Source of the DNA: Oxalobacteraceae bacterium OTU3CINTB1
GTDB lineage: Bacteria > Pseudomonadota > Gammaproteobacteria > Burkholderiales > Burkholderiaceae_D
NCBI GenBank assembly: GCA_024123955.1
Contig: CP099652.1
Location: 248,001-312,000 of the forward strand
Direction: 5' to 3'
DNA length: 64,000 nt
Below are positions 47,101 through 55,805 of the stretch, piece by piece (position 1 is the stretch's first letter; every line of letters starts with the position of its first letter). Under the pieces are notes generated by a model. The model worked only from the letters and a program-made list of their open reading frames with translations, was not told the DNA's origin and ran no database searches. A program made the translations under genes and the position numbers.

Positions 47101-48504
47101 ATGAAAAGTATGAGGTTGTCGCTGCGGTGTGCGGCTATTACGACGATTGCGGCGGTCACGGCCGTCGCCTTGAGTGGCTGCGGCAGCACGCCGATCCCAC
47201 CCATGGCGCCCATTATAAGCGCAACCCCGACACCGCCCGCTCCGCCTCCGCCGCTGCCAAAGCCGCCACCGGAGCCGACGCCCCCGGCTGCCGAAACCTT
47301 CGCCATCGACCTGCCGGGCGGCGCCGCCCCCGCAGCGCCCGGCGCCACCGCCAGCAGCACCGGCGACCAGCCGCAGGGCCGCCTGGCCGACGAGGGCGCG
47401 CGGCCGTCCAACGCGCCGGTCAACATGGCGCTGCTGCTGCCGCTGCGCTCCGAAACCCTGGGCGCGGCCGCCGAATCGCTGCGCGCCGGCTTCATGGCGG
47501 CGTGGGAGCGCGACCGCGACAACATCACCGTCACCGTCATCGAGACCACCGACGTGCCGCAGGACATCCTGTCGACCTACGCCAGCGCGGCCGAGCGCGA
47601 GGACATCATCGTCGGCCCGCTGGCGCGTTCGGCCGTGGCGGCGATCGCCTCCAGCCCGCTGGTAAGCAAGCCGACCATCGCGCTGAACTATCCGGAAGGC
47701 TACGGCAGCGCCGGCGCCGCGCCGCTGCCGCCGAAGATGCTGGCCATGGGCCTGTCGATCGAGGAAGAAGCGCGCCAGGCCGCCCAGTGGGCCGCCGCCG
47801 ACCATCCCGGCGCCAGCGCGATGATTCTGACCACCAGCTCGTCCTGGCAGCGCCGCATCGCCGCCGCCTTCGCCGGACAGTGGCAGCGCATCGGCCAGCC
47901 GGTGCGCATGGTCGAGCTCAACGCGCCCAACGGCTACCTCAGCGATCCGGACCTGGTGCAGCTGCGCGCGCGCCTGGCGCAGGATCCGCCCGGCCTGCTG
48001 TTCTCGGCCATGGGCGCCGACCAGACCCGCCAGCTGCGCGGCGCGCTGAGCGCCCCGGTGACGACCGAGCCGACCAATCCCACCATCAGCACCGCCGACG
48101 CCATGCCGGCCCAGCCGCCGGTCCAGCTCAGCTCGTTTAGCGCGCTGCCGGTCTACGGCACCTCGGCGCTCAATCCGGGAACCACCATGGCCTTCGCCGG
48201 CCCCGAGCTCGACGGCGTGCGCCTGCTGGACCTGCCGTGGCAGGTGCAACGCGACCATCCGGCCGTGATGGTCTATCCGCATCCGGTGCAGGCCGGCACG
48301 GCCGACATGGAACGCCTGTACGCGCTCGGCATCGACGCCTACCGCGTGGCGCGCGAAATCAGCCGCCGCCCGGCCGGCCGCTTCAACATCGACGGCGTCA
48401 CCGGCCGCCTGACGGTCGATTTCGGCGCGGGCACGTCCAGCTTCGAGCGGATCGAGCAGCCGGCCATCTACAAAAACGGCGTGCCGCAGGCCGTCGCACG
48501 ATGA
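47101..48504 (+). CDS. lpoA: LpoA-like penicillin-binding protein activator
   Basis: A 467-residue outer-membrane lipoprotein. The signal peptide ends in the lipobox VALSGC (cysteine near residue 27). A strongly Pro-rich linker (PTPPAPPPPLPKPPPEPTPP) follows, then a periplasmic-binding-protein-like LppC/LpoA C-terminal domain: VNMALLLPLRSETLGAAAES, EDIIVGPLARSAVAAI, FSAMGADQTRQLRGAL and YALGIDAYRVAREI. The N-terminal TPR domain of E. coli LpoA is missing, making it about 200 residues shorter. In E. coli LpoA activates PBP1A. Followed 7 bp later by yraN. Confidence 0.9.
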   Translation: MKSMRLSLRCAAITTIAAVTAVALSGCGSTPIPPMAPIISATPTPPAPPPPLPKPPPEPTPPAAETFAIDLPGGAAPAAPGATASSTGDQPQGRLADEGARPSNAPVNMALLLPLRSETLGAAAESLRAGFMAAWERDRDNITVTVIETTDVPQDILSTYASAAEREDIIVGPLARSAVAAIASSPLVSKPTIALNYPEGYGSAGAAPLPPKMLAMGLSIEEEARQAAQWAAADHPGASAMILTTSSSWQRRIAAAFAGQWQRIGQPVRMVELNAPNGYLSDPDLVQLRARLAQDPPGLLFSAMGADQTRQLRGALSAPVTTEPTNPTISTADAMPAQPPVQLSSFSALPVYGTSALNPGTTMAFAGPELDGVRLLDLPWQVQRDHPAVMVYPHPVQAGTADMERLYALGIDAYRVAREISRRPAGRFNIDGVTGRLTVDFGAGTSSFERIEQPAIYKNGVPQAVAR

Positions 48505-48511
48505 GATCGCC

Positions 48512-48898
48512 ATGTCGCCGCCACGGCAACGCGCTGGTTCCTCCGGCGGGCAACCCACCGAGCAGCAACGGCTGGGCCGGCTGGGCGAGGACCGCGCGCT
48601 CGCCCACCTGATCGGCCAGGGCCTGACCCTGGTCGAGCGCAATTTCCTGTGCAAGGTCGGCGAGATCGACCTGATCATGAAGGACCGGGGCGGCCTGGTG
48701 TTCGTCGAAGTACGGCGCCGCGCGGCGGCAGGCTTCGGCGGCGCGGCCGCCAGCGTCACACCGGCCAAGCGCCGGCGCCTGATCAACGCCGCCCAGTATT
48801 ACCTGCTGCGCCACCCCGATCCGCCCCCATGCCGCTTCGACCTGGTTGCCATCGACGATGAAACGTTGTCATGGATGCAAAACATTCTGGAGTTGTAA
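48512..48898 (+). CDS. yraN: YraN (UPF0102) nuclease-like protein
   Basis: A 128-residue UPF0102 protein with the endonuclease-like core GRLGEDRALAHLIGQGL, VERNFLCKVGEIDLIMKDRG and LVFVEVRRRAAAGFGGAA, giving the E-x-D...E-V-R pattern of Holliday-junction-resolvase-type nucleases. VTPAKRRRLINAAQYYL follows. The biochemical activity in this family is not firmly shown. The protein is cytosolic. Lies between lpoA and diaA, the usual order in gammaproteobacteria and betaproteobacteria. Confidence 0.93.
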   Translation: MSPPRQRAGSSGGQPTEQQRLGRLGEDRALAHLIGQGLTLVERNFLCKVGEIDLIMKDRGGLVFVEVRRRAAAGFGGAAASVTPAKRRRLINAAQYYLLRHPDPPPCRFDLVAIDDETLSWMQNILEL

Positions 48899-48940
48899 GC
48901 ATTTTTAACAGAGCTTGTCCGGCTCCCCGAGGGACTGCAC

Positions 48941-48946
48941 TATAAT
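48941..48946 (+). promoter_or_regulatory. Candidate -10 box of diaA
   Basis: A perfect TATAAT sits 10 bp before the diaA ATG. The nearest -35-like hexamer TTGTCC (48915-48920) is 20 bp upstream, which is longer than ideal. A start this close would leave almost no leader. Confidence 0.35.
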
Positions 48947-48955
48947 CAGCACACT

Positions 48956-49552
48956 ATGAATAATCAACGCATCCTGGCGCACTTCCACGAAAGTGCCGAA
49001 ATCAAAATCCAATCCGCCACCGTCCTCGCCCCGCATTTGGCGCAGGCGATCGAACTGATGTTCTCGGCGCTGTCCAACGGCAACAAGATCCTGGTGTGCG
49101 GCAACGGCGGTTCGGCCGCCGACGCCCAGCACTTCGCGGCCGAGCTGGTGGGACGCTTCGAGCGCGAACGCTTCCCGCTGCCGGCGATGGCGCTGACCAC
49201 CGACACCTCGATCCTGACGGCGGTGGCCAACGACTACAGCTACCGCGAGATCTTCTCCAAGCAGGTGCAAGCGTTCGGCCAGGCCGGCGACATCCTGCTG
49301 GCGTTCTCGACGTCGGGCAACTCGGCCAACGTGATGGCGGCCATCGAAGCGGCGCTGGAACGCGAAATGCGCGTGGTGGCCATGACAGGCAAGGGCGGCG
49401 GCGCCATCGGCAAGATGCTGACCGACGCCGACGTCCACATCTGCGTGCCGGCCGACCGCACCGCCCGTATCCAGGAAGTCCATCTGGTATCCATACATTG
49501 CATTTGCGACGGCATCGACGTCGCGCTATTCGGAGGAGATGTGAATGACTAA
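48956..49552 (+). CDS. diaA: SIS-domain protein DiaA / phosphoheptose isomerase family
   Basis: A 198-residue SIS-fold protein. Phosphosugar-binding motifs are [20 protein letters not shown] (residues 48-67), [15 protein letters not shown] and [15 protein letters not shown] (about 117-131), with [14 protein letters not shown] at the C-terminus. The family includes GmhA isomerase and the DnaA-binding initiator DiaA. Placement between yraN and the dolP lipoprotein gene matches E. coli diaA, so that name is used; isomerase activity cannot be ruled out. Its end overlaps the next start by 8 bp. Confidence 0.88.
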   Translation: MNNQRILAHFHESAEIKIQSATVLAPHLAQAIELMFSALSNGNKILVCGNGGSAADAQHFAAELVGRFERERFPLPAMALTTDTSILTAVANDYSYREIFSKQVQAFGQAGDILLAFSTSGNSANVMAAIEAALEREMRVVAMTGKGGGAIGKMLTDADVHICVPADRTARIQEVHLVSIHCICDGIDVALFGGDVND

Positions 49553-50246
49553 CCCAGGTGCTATCTGGAACAAGATCCAGCGCCCGCTGGCCCTGAGCGT
49601 GCTGTGCGCGGCGATGATGACCTCGTTGACCGGCTGTATCGCGCTGGTCGCCGGCGGCGCCATCTCCGGCACCCTGGCCGCGTCGGACCGCCGCACCTTC
49701 GGCGCCCAGACCGAGGACACCACGATCCAGATCAAGGCCGCGAACAAGCTGCGCAACGTCGTCGGCGACGCCGGCCACACCAACGTCAACAGCTTCAACC
49801 GCCGTGTGCTGCTGACAGGCGAAGTGCGCGACGAGACGATGAAAGCGGCCGCCGAGCGCGAAGTGCGCAGCGTCGAAGGCGTGATTTCGGTCACCAACGA
49901 GCTGGAAATTGCCGGCCCGGCCAGCTACACCTCGCGCTCCAACGACACGCTGATCACCACCAAGGTCAAGGCCAGCCTGGTCGACGCCAAGGATATCTCG
50001 GCCAACTCCTACCAGGTCACCACCGAGCGCGGCACGGTCTACCTGCAGGGCCGCGTGACCCAGCGCGAAGGCCAGATCGGCGCCGACATCGCCCGTGGCG
50101 TGAGCGGCGTGAACAAGGTGGTCAAGGTGTTCGAGTACATCTCCGAGGAAGAGTACAAGCAGTACCAGGCAACGCCTGCCCCAGCCCCGGCTGCAGCCCC
50201 GGCCAACGCCGACAGCGGTGGCGCCACCACCCACTCGGTGCAGTAA
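49545..50246 (+). CDS. dolP: BON-domain outer-membrane lipoprotein (DolP/YraP-like)
   Basis: A 233-residue lipoprotein with two BON domains. The lipobox is TSLTGC (cysteine near residue 27), followed by a Gly/Ala-rich stretch. The first BON domain is around [15 protein letters not shown] to [12 protein letters not shown], the second around [17 protein letters not shown] to [15 protein letters not shown]. The tail is Ala/Pro-rich ([10 protein letters not shown]). E. coli DolP binds anionic phospholipids at the division site and supports envelope integrity. The gene starts inside the diaA stop region, as in the yraN-diaA-yraP order elsewhere. Confidence 0.92.
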   Translation: MTNPGAIWNKIQRPLALSVLCAAMMTSLTGCIALVAGGAISGTLAASDRRTFGAQTEDTTIQIKAANKLRNVVGDAGHTNVNSFNRRVLLTGEVRDETMKAAAEREVRSVEGVISVTNELEIAGPASYTSRSNDTLITTKVKASLVDAKDISANSYQVTTERGTVYLQGRVTQREGQIGADIARGVSGVNKVVKVFEYISEEEYKQYQATPAPAPAAAPANADSGGATTHSVQ

Positions 50247-50317
50247 AAACGGCTCGCGGGCGTCGTCGGGGATACCGGTCTATAATGACTCCACCCTCTT
50301 CGGCGCCCGACACCATC

Positions 50318-50863
50318 ATGCAAGATACGCTCACTTCCGCTGCTCCTTCCCCTACTTCGTCGTCGCGCGGCTGGATCAAGCCGGTGCTGGCGGCCGTGGT
50401 GATCGCCGCCATCGGCTTTGGCGGCTATCTCTCGCTGAACAAGCGCCCGGTCGCGCCGGACGTCGGCTTCGTCACCATCAAAGGCGAAAAGATCTCCCCC
50501 GACGCCTTGCGCGGCAAAGTCTACATGGTCAATTTCTGGGCGACGTCGTGCACCACGTGCGTGGCCGAAATGCCCCAAATGGTCGAGACCTACAACAAGT
50601 TCAAACCACAGGGCATGGAATTCGTCGCCGTGGCGATGAGCTACGATCCGGCCAACTACGTCATCAACTATGCCGAAACGCGCCAGTTGCCCTTCAAGGT
50701 GGCGCTGGACACGGACGGCTCGGCCGCCAAGGCCTACGGCGACGTCTCCATGACGCCGACCACCTTCGTCGTCGGCAAGGACGGCAAAATCCTCAAGCGC
50801 TATCTGGGCAAGCCGGATTTCGACGAGCTGCACAAGCTGCTGGCGACGTCGCTCAAGAGCTAG
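50318..50863 (+). CDS. Membrane-anchored thioredoxin-like protein (TlpA/ResA type)
   Basis: A 181-residue protein with a single N-terminal transmembrane anchor (VLAAVVIAAIGFGGYLSL, about residues 21-38) and a periplasmic AhpC/TSA-type thioredoxin domain. The redox motif is WATSCTTCVAEMPQ (CxxC, about residues 79-82) and the cis-proline loop is MTPTTFVVGKDG. Such proteins reduce disulfides in cytochrome maturation or related pathways; the partner is not evident here. The ATG at 50318 is preferred because the earlier in-frame ATG at 50285 lies in a TATAAT (50281-50286) that may be the -10 box. Confidence 0.88.
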   Translation: MQDTLTSAAPSPTSSSRGWIKPVLAAVVIAAIGFGGYLSLNKRPVAPDVGFVTIKGEKISPDALRGKVYMVNFWATSCTTCVAEMPQMVETYNKFKPQGMEFVAVAMSYDPANYVINYAETRQLPFKVALDTDGSAAKAYGDVSMTPTTFVVGKDGKILKRYLGKPDFDELHKLLATSLKS

Positions 50864-50933
50864 TCGCCGTCACGCCGCAGGCGCTGGCATAGCGCTTGCA
50901 TGCTCCATGACCATCCCAACCCGAGGAGCCGTC

Positions 50934-51377
50934 ATGGACCGCCAACAAGTCACGCATAAAATCCTGTCCGTCAAAGTCGCCCGCAAAATGCTGTGGGGCG
51001 ACATCGCCAAAGAGATCGGCCAGAGCAAGGAATGGACGACCGCCGCGCTGCTCGGCCAGATGACGTTCAACCGCCAGCAGGCCGACACGGCGCAGCGGCT
51101 GTTCGACCTGACCGACGAAGAGGCGGCATGGCTGCAGATCGTGCCGTACAAAGGCTCGCTGCCGTCGGCGGTGCCGACCGACCCGCTGATCTACCGCTGG
51201 TACGAGATCGTCAGCGTGTACGGCACCACCATCAAGGAATTGATCCACGAGGAGTTCGGCGACGGCATCATGAGCGCGATCGATTTTTCGATGGACATCC
51301 AGCGCGAAGAAGATCCGAAGGGCGACCGCGTGCAGGTGGTCCTGAGCGGCAAATTCCTGCCCTACAAATCGTATTGA
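50934..51377 (+). CDS. cynS: Cyanate hydratase (cyanase)
   Basis: A 147-residue cyanase that decomposes cyanate with bicarbonate to ammonia and CO2. An N-terminal HTH-like domain (ARKMLWGDIAKEIGQSKEWT) is followed by the catalytic domain with IYRWYEIVSVYGTTIKELIH (about residues 85-104, catalytic arginine and glutamate) and SAIDFSMDI (catalytic serine near 117). Length is slightly below the E. coli 156. The ATG at 50934 follows AGGAG. No cynR or cynT lies alongside, so it is a lone gene. Its stop abuts the convergent outer-membrane gene. Confidence 0.95.
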   Translation: MDRQQVTHKILSVKVARKMLWGDIAKEIGQSKEWTTAALLGQMTFNRQQADTAQRLFDLTDEEAAWLQIVPYKGSLPSAVPTDPLIYRWYEIVSVYGTTIKELIHEEFGDGIMSAIDFSMDIQREEDPKGDRVQVVLSGKFLPYKSY

Positions 51378-52274
51378 TCAGAACCCGGCCTGCACCGACA
51401 GGTACACGCCGTGCTGCTTTTTGGGATTGAAGATGGTGATGTCGCCCAGCTCCGCGTAGGCCGCCGTCACCGAGAGATGCTTGGTCGGGAACCAGGCCAC
51501 GAAGGCGTCGTAATATGCCTTCTCGTCATCGACGGTCAGGTTGCGCGGCTTGCGCCGGTACTCGGCGCCCACCGCCAGCTTGCGCGAAACCAGGTACGCG
51601 GCCGAGAACTCCGGCATGAAGCGCCGGCTGTCGCGCAGGTCTCCGCCGAATCCCAGCAAACCCATTTGATTGGCATTGGTCGACCTCAAAGTGGCGTTGA
51701 GCAGCAAACTTTGCTCGAACAGGATCTTGGTCGCGGCGACGTAGTAATCGTAGCCATGATCGTCCTTCGCGCCCAGCTGCGTCACATTGGTCACGCCCAG
51801 CGCGCCCAGGCCACCGATGCCCTTGTTCTTCTTGTACATGGCGCCGACGGCGATCTGCGGCAGCCAGCTATCCTGTTCGTAGACGGCGTCGCCGGCGACT
51901 TTCACTTTCACGCCGACGATATCCTGCTTGATCGCCAGCTGGTTGAGCGGCGCCAGGCTGCCCTTGAATTCCTGGTTGGCCAGCGATATCTCGACCCGGT
52001 CGGCGATCCCCACCGCCACGCCATAGCTGGTCAACTTGTAGTCCTGGGTTTTGAGATAGGTGTAGTGCGCGTTCGCGCCCCAGCTGTCGCGCGTGCCATA
52101 GCCGGAAATCAGCGCCCACGGCACGATGCCGCCGCCGCCCGCGCCTTCGACCTGGCTGACGCCACCGGTGGCGAGGAACTTGCCCATGTCCGGCATCGCC
52201 TGCGCGGCCGCGCCGCCGCACGCCAAAGCCGCAGCTACCGTCGCCAGGATATTTTTCAAAGGATGATTGTTCAC
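51378..52274 (-). CDS. DUF3034-family outer-membrane protein
   Basis: A 298-residue secreted beta-barrel-like protein. A signal peptide (ATVAAALACGGAAAQA, cleavage near residue 25) is followed by KFLATGGVSQVEGAGGGGIV, the start of the DUF3034 domain. Alternating strands with aromatic ends (HYTYLKTQDYKLTSYGVAVG, RVEISLANQEFKG) lead to a final QHGVYLSVQAGF ending in phenylalanine, the usual barrel C-terminus. Function is unknown in the family. It is 19 bp downstream of the truncated globin gene in the same direction, so they may be co-expressed. Confidence 0.85.
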   Translation of the reverse strand: MNNHPLKNILATVAAALACGGAAAQAMPDMGKFLATGGVSQVEGAGGGGIVPWALISGYGTRDSWGANAHYTYLKTQDYKLTSYGVAVGIADRVEISLANQEFKGSLAPLNQLAIKQDIVGVKVKVAGDAVYEQDSWLPQIAVGAMYKKNKGIGGLGALGVTNVTQLGAKDDHGYDYYVAATKILFEQSLLLNATLRSTNANQMGLLGFGGDLRDSRRFMPEFSAAYLVSRKLAVGAEYRRKPRNLTVDDEKAYYDAFVAWFPTKHLSVTAAYAELGDITIFNPKKQHGVYLSVQAGF

Positions 52275-52293
52275 TGCGGGGCTCCCGGCCGGG

Positions 52294-52785
52294 TTATTTG
52301 GTCACGATGGCGCGCTGCATCGGCGCCAGCTTGGCTATCAGCTTGTTCGCCACGCTATTGGGCACGTTGTTGCGCTCCATGGCGATCTGCAAATCCTCGG
52401 TCAGCGCATTGAACATCGCGTTGGTGACTTTCAAATCCTGGTGCACGGTCGCCATGTCACGCTCGGTGCCGACGCCGTCCATCGTCTTGTCGCGGTATTT
52501 GCCGGTGTACTTGCACGGGCCGCCGGCGAACTCGCAGAACTGCTCCTGCAGGCGCACGTTCAGCTGCTCCATGTCGAAGTCGGTAAAGCTGTCCTTGATG
52601 CGCGGATCGGCCAGCATCAGCGGAATGAAGGTATCGACGATCTTCTTGATGCCCTCCTTGCCACCCAGTCCTTGATAGACCTTGTCGTCGGTGTACGGCG
52701 TCTGCGCGAATGCCAGCGAGGAGGCCAAGGAAGACGCCAAAATCAGGCCCAGGCCGACGCCGGCCAGCTTCGTGAATCGACTCAT
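52294..52785 (-). CDS. Secreted group 1 truncated hemoglobin-like protein
   Basis: A 163-residue protein with a clear signal peptide (AGVGLGLILASSLASSLAFAQ, cleavage near residue 29, shown here as a 21-residue span only in outline) and a truncated globin fold. VYQGLGGKEGIKKIVDTFI begins the B/E region. The proximal-histidine helix is MATVHQDLKVTNAMFNALTE, and AMERNNVPNSVANKLIAKL is the H helix. Heme binding is therefore plausible. Globins of this class are normally cytosolic, so export is unusual. The ATG at 52785 was chosen to match the signal peptide. Adjacent to the DUF3034 gene. Confidence 0.85.
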   Translation of the reverse strand: MSRFTKLAGVGLGLILASSLASSLAFAQTPYTDDKVYQGLGGKEGIKKIVDTFIPLMLADPRIKDSFTDFDMEQLNVRLQEQFCEFAGGPCKYTGKYRDKTMDGVGTERDMATVHQDLKVTNAMFNALTEDLQIAMERNNVPNSVANKLIAKLAPMQRAIVTK

Positions 52786-52839
52786 TTGATATCCTTGTGC
52801 GAGGGTTGCTCCCATGCACAATTTATCAGCTATTTGGCG

Positions 52840-53262
52840 CTATTTGGGGAACAAAACCATCTGTGTGCAGCGGAACAACGCTATTGTTTTACCAGTGGCC
52901 TGGCTGGTCACCACCGCGTCCCACACCTGCGTGGTGCGGCCCAGATGAACCGCCTTCGCCGTGGCCACCACCACGCCGTCGCGCGCGGTGCCGAGGTGGT
53001 TCGACTTCAGCTCGATGGTGGTGAAGTTCTGCGCGCCTTCCGGCAGGTGCGCGAAACACGCGTAGCCGCAGGCGGTATCGGCCAAGGTGACCACGCTGCC
53101 GGCGTGCAGGAAACCGTTAGGCGCCAAGTGCTTGGCCGCCACCTCGAACTGCGCCACCAACTCGCCTTCGCGCACCTCCGTAATGACGATGCCGAGATGG
53201 GAGGGCAGCGTCTCCTGGCCGAACTGATTAAAGTACTCGGGCGTGAATTTTTGCGCGTCCAT
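52840..53262 (-). CDS. PaaI-type hotdog thioesterase
   Basis: A 140-residue hotdog-fold thioesterase (4HBT/PaaI). Core features are LPSHLGIVITEVREGELVAQ and the catalytic region HLAPNGFLHAGSVVTLADTA (residues 46-65; the asparagine, histidine and glycine of the hotdog helix), followed by TTIELKSNHLGTARDGVV. It hydrolyses some acyl-CoA; the substrate is not predictable. The frame is intact and the length typical. Transcribed leftward, 18 bp before the globin promoter-proximal region, possibly the first gene of that set. Confidence 0.88.
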   Translation of the reverse strand: MDAQKFTPEYFNQFGQETLPSHLGIVITEVREGELVAQFEVAAKHLAPNGFLHAGSVVTLADTACGYACFAHLPEGAQNFTTIELKSNHLGTARDGVVVATAKAVHLGRTTQVWDAVVTSQATGKTIALFRCTQMVLFPK

Positions 53263-53502
53263 TGCCAGCCTTTCAGTTTTTAAAATTTAGCTGGCAATGA
53301 TAGCAATTTTCGCAATTTCGGGCTGGTGCGCCGACTTCGTGCGCTGAAATCGATTGGCTTGACGCACTACAGGAATGTCGTAAGGGATGTGGAGTACGTT
53401 GTGTCGTAATGCGCAGTCTCTCCAACTTTGACATTGAGCGTCGGAAGCATAAGGTCGCCGTCATGGTTACAAAGGCCAATTGAAGAATAGAGCCGTAAAC
53501 GG
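53263..53502. other. Lower-GC non-coding region upstream of the Abi gene
   Basis: No gene seen. The stretch is AT-richer than its surroundings. A good -35 box TTGACA (53428-53433) is followed at a short distance by CATAAG (53448-53453), and a second TTGACG occurs at 53359-53364. Either could drive a transcript into the structured leader at 53503-53573. Confidence 0.4.
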
Positions 53503-53573
53503 GAATGGCCCACCGAAGTGGGCCATTCTAACTCTCTTGTCCCCAGGGGAAAGCCGAAGCTAACAAGTCCTGG
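53503..53573 (+). ncRNA. Structured leader or small RNA before the Abi/HEPN gene
   Basis: A perfect 11-bp hairpin with a CGAA loop (arms 53503-53513 and 53518-53528, GAATGGCCCAC/GTGGGCCATTC) is followed by CTCTCTTGT. Two further complementary pairs overlap in crossing order: CTTGT (53536-53540) with ACAAG (53563-53567), and CCAGG (53543-53547) with CCTGG (53569-53573). This allows a pseudoknot or switch. It ends 50 bp before the Abi start. A conserved RNA is known to accompany abiF genes; whether this matches it was not tested. Confidence 0.5.
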
Positions 53574-53623
53574 AAATCACAACCTGATTGTATACGAATC
53601 CTAAAACCGAAGCATCAAATTTG

Positions 53624-54280
53624 ATGAAAATGGCCCTAACACCCGCCCAAACCGTCGCTGTTAGCCGCACTATCTCGCCAGTGCGATTGGGCACCTATCT
53701 CGCTGCTACGGGGTTTTCCCCGGCCGCGACCGCTCTGGATATTTACGTTTGGAATGCTCTGGTGTCCGGCGCTTTCTTCTCATCGCTACATATCTGCGAG
53801 GTAGTTATGCGCAACGGCATCGCTCATGCGCTCGAACTCAAGTATGGACCCGACTGGCCGTGGGATGCCGGTTTCGAACGCACGTTGACGGCAGCGCGCA
53901 AAGGCGATCTTCAACAAGCTCGCCAAGGCATCCCCGTCGGTGCCACCGGCAAAGTGATCGCCGAGCTGAAATTCGTTTTCTGGTGCAAGATGTTCACCGT
54001 ACGCCACGACCCTCATGTCTGGAATGTTAATTTGCGGATTGCGTTTCCCTTCTTGCCCTTTCCGCTGACAGTGGCAGCGGCCAGAACCAAGCTGTATGAC
54101 GAAATGGAAGCACTGCGGGGATTTCGAAACAGAATCGCTCACCACGAACCGATTTTTGCCCATCCATTGGATGAGCATCATTTGCGGATAGCCAGGCTAA
54201 TCAAGAGCCGTTGCGTTGAGACGGCACGGTGGTTGGCACAATGGGAAGTGGTAACGGCTGCGCTCGCGGCGAAGCCATGA
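53624..54280 (+). CDS. Abi-family (AbiF/AbiD-like) HEPN protein
   Basis: A 218-residue protein resembling the Abi_2 phage-abortive-infection family. RLGTYLAATGFSPAATALDI and YVWNALVSGAFFSSLHICEV lead into VVMRNGIAHALELKYGPDWP. The HEPN RNase signature RxxxxH is R168-NRIA-H173 in GFRNRIAHHEPIF, preceded by VIAELKFVFWCKMF. Shorter than many AbiF/AbiD proteins. HEPN proteins of this group are RNA-cutting or RNA-binding toxins. Codon use and GC are lower than in neighbours, suggesting acquisition. The start is uncertain: ATG at 53624 or 53630, or a TTG at 53588. A structured RNA lies just upstream. Confidence 0.75.
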   Translation: MKMALTPAQTVAVSRTISPVRLGTYLAATGFSPAATALDIYVWNALVSGAFFSSLHICEVVMRNGIAHALELKYGPDWPWDAGFERTLTAARKGDLQQARQGIPVGATGKVIAELKFVFWCKMFTVRHDPHVWNVNLRIAFPFLPFPLTVAAARTKLYDEMEALRGFRNRIAHHEPIFAHPLDEHHLRIARLIKSRCVETARWLAQWEVVTAALAAKP

Positions 54281-54340
54281 ATTCATGGCTGAGCCCTGGC
54301 CCGGAGTAAGGGCCGAAGCCAATACTCCCCATGATACCAA

Positions 54341-55045
54341 CTACATCACGCGTACCCAAGCGCCTTTGTACAGGATAGGACCGGTCGGGCCGTCGGCCTT
54401 CGGCGAGCCGCCCTTCGGCTCCAGGGTCACCGCCAGCAGCGCGACGTCGTCGCCGATGGCGTTGCTGGTCAGCGCCAGCTTGACCTCGCCCCGATCGGCC
54501 AGCAGACCGAGCGAACGCGGATTGCCCTGCTTCGGCACCGCCCACAGCTCGAGCGATTTATCCGCAGGCACCGGCGCGTTGCCCACCATGCGCACCGTCA
54601 GCGCCTTGCGGCCGGTGTCGCCGGTCAGCACCAGCGCGGTCTGCGACTTCTCGTCGGTCAGCGTGGCGACATAATCGAGCTGCGGCGCGTCCAGCGTGCG
54701 GGTGGTGATGACCACCACCAGCAGAGCCGCCAGCGCCGTCGACACCACGCCCAGCGAGCGCCAGAACGTGACCGACTCATTGCGCCAGAATTGCCAGGCA
54801 GAGTGCGCGCGCTTGAGGTTCAGGCGCCGTTCGATGTTGGTCCACACCTGGCGGCGCGGCGCTTGCGGCGTCGCAAACTCTGCCAGCGGCGTCAATCGGT
54901 CCGCCCACTCCTGCGTGGTGCGGCGCAGCGCCGCGTCGTTGTGCATATAGCCTTCGAAACGCCGCCGCGCGCCCCCCTTCAGGGTGCCAAGCACGTATTC
55001 CGCCGCCAGCTTCTCGCGCAGCGGTCCGTTGTCGCGGATGTTCAT
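54341..55045 (-). CDS. Anti-sigma factor (RskA-like)
   Basis: A 234-residue membrane anti-sigma factor. The N-terminal cytosolic part ([20 protein letters not shown], then [19 protein letters not shown]) matches the anti-sigma-K helical domain. A single transmembrane helix ([19 protein letters not shown], about residues 95-113) follows. The C-terminal RskA extracytoplasmic domain shows [20 protein letters not shown] and [14 protein letters not shown] [20 protein letters not shown]. The start ATG overlaps the ECF sigma stop in ATGA, so the pair is coupled. Confidence 0.9.
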   Translation of the reverse strand: MNIRDNGPLREKLAAEYVLGTLKGGARRRFEGYMHNDAALRRTTQEWADRLTPLAEFATPQAPRRQVWTNIERRLNLKRAHSAWQFWRNESVTFWRSLGVVSTALAALLVVVITTRTLDAPQLDYVATLTDEKSQTALVLTGDTGRKALTVRMVGNAPVPADKSLELWAVPKQGNPRSLGLLADRGEVKLALTSNAIGDDVALLAVTLEPKGGSPKADGPTGPILYKGAWVRVM

Positions 55046-55668
55046 GATTGCTCCCGCTTCGACAAGCAGGTCTTCAGCCGTTCCAGGCTGCGGCGTATCC
55101 ACGTCTTGACGGTGCCGATCGGCAGCGCCATCTGCGCCGCCACCTCGCTATGCGACAGGTCGTGGAAGAACGCCAGCCCCACCACCTGGCGGTGCAGCCC
55201 TTCCAGCGCGGACATGCAGTAGGCCAGTGCCTTGGCGTCGCTGCTCATCTGAAGTGCCTCGATCGGCGTGGCGCCCGGATCCCGTAATGCATTGATAACC
55301 TCGCTGTCAAACTGTTCCCCATCGATTTCGGTGGTCACATCGCTGCGGCGCAAGAGATCGAAAGCCTTGTTGCGCACGATGGTGGTCATCCACGTCATCG
55401 GTGCGGCCAAATGGCTTTGATAACTGCCAGCGTTGTTCCAGATCGCCACGAAACTCTCTTGCAACACCTCTTCGGCAAGTTCGCGCTTGTTCAATATACG
55501 CAGCGCGAAGCCAAACAGTTTCGATGATGTGGCGTCGTAGAGGGAACGGAAGGCGGCGTCATCGCGGTTGGCGGCGCCTTGCAGCCACGTGCGCAGCTGC
55601 TGGGGATCGAGTGAATGAACGTCGGACACTGCGCGCCTTGAAAGTGATGATGCATTGATGGGAAACAA
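55042..55668 (-). CDS. ECF RNA polymerase sigma factor (SigK-like)
   Basis: A 208-residue ECF sigma factor. Region 2 spans [38 protein letters not shown] (promoter-melting DNA contact) and [20 protein letters not shown]. Region 4 is [20 protein letters not shown] with [10 protein letters not shown] as its first helix. The downstream RskA-like gene encodes its partner. Divergent from the TonB receptor across 137 bp, so it may control that cluster and itself. Confidence 0.93.
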   Translation of the reverse strand: MFPINASSLSRRAVSDVHSLDPQQLRTWLQGAANRDDAAFRSLYDATSSKLFGFALRILNKRELAEEVLQESFVAIWNNAGSYQSHLAAPMTWMTTIVRNKAFDLLRRSDVTTEIDGEQFDSEVINALRDPGATPIEALQMSSDAKALAYCMSALEGLHRQVVGLAFFHDLSHSEVAAQMALPIGTVKTWIRRSLERLKTCLSKREQS

Positions 55669-55805
55669 ATTGGGCGTGTGAAAAATACCATATTCTCACG
55701 CGCGCGCGAAAATATATTATCGGGTCAGCAATTGAATCCGAACCGCCTCCCCCTCCGTACAACTACCCAACTTTGAATAAAAAATAACTCGGGTTGGGAG
55801 ACGCG

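Noticed and set aside
46182..47567. 461-residue extension of rsmI
   Set aside because: The extra N-terminus is antisense to lpoA and low-complexity; the family starts near the ATG at 47090.
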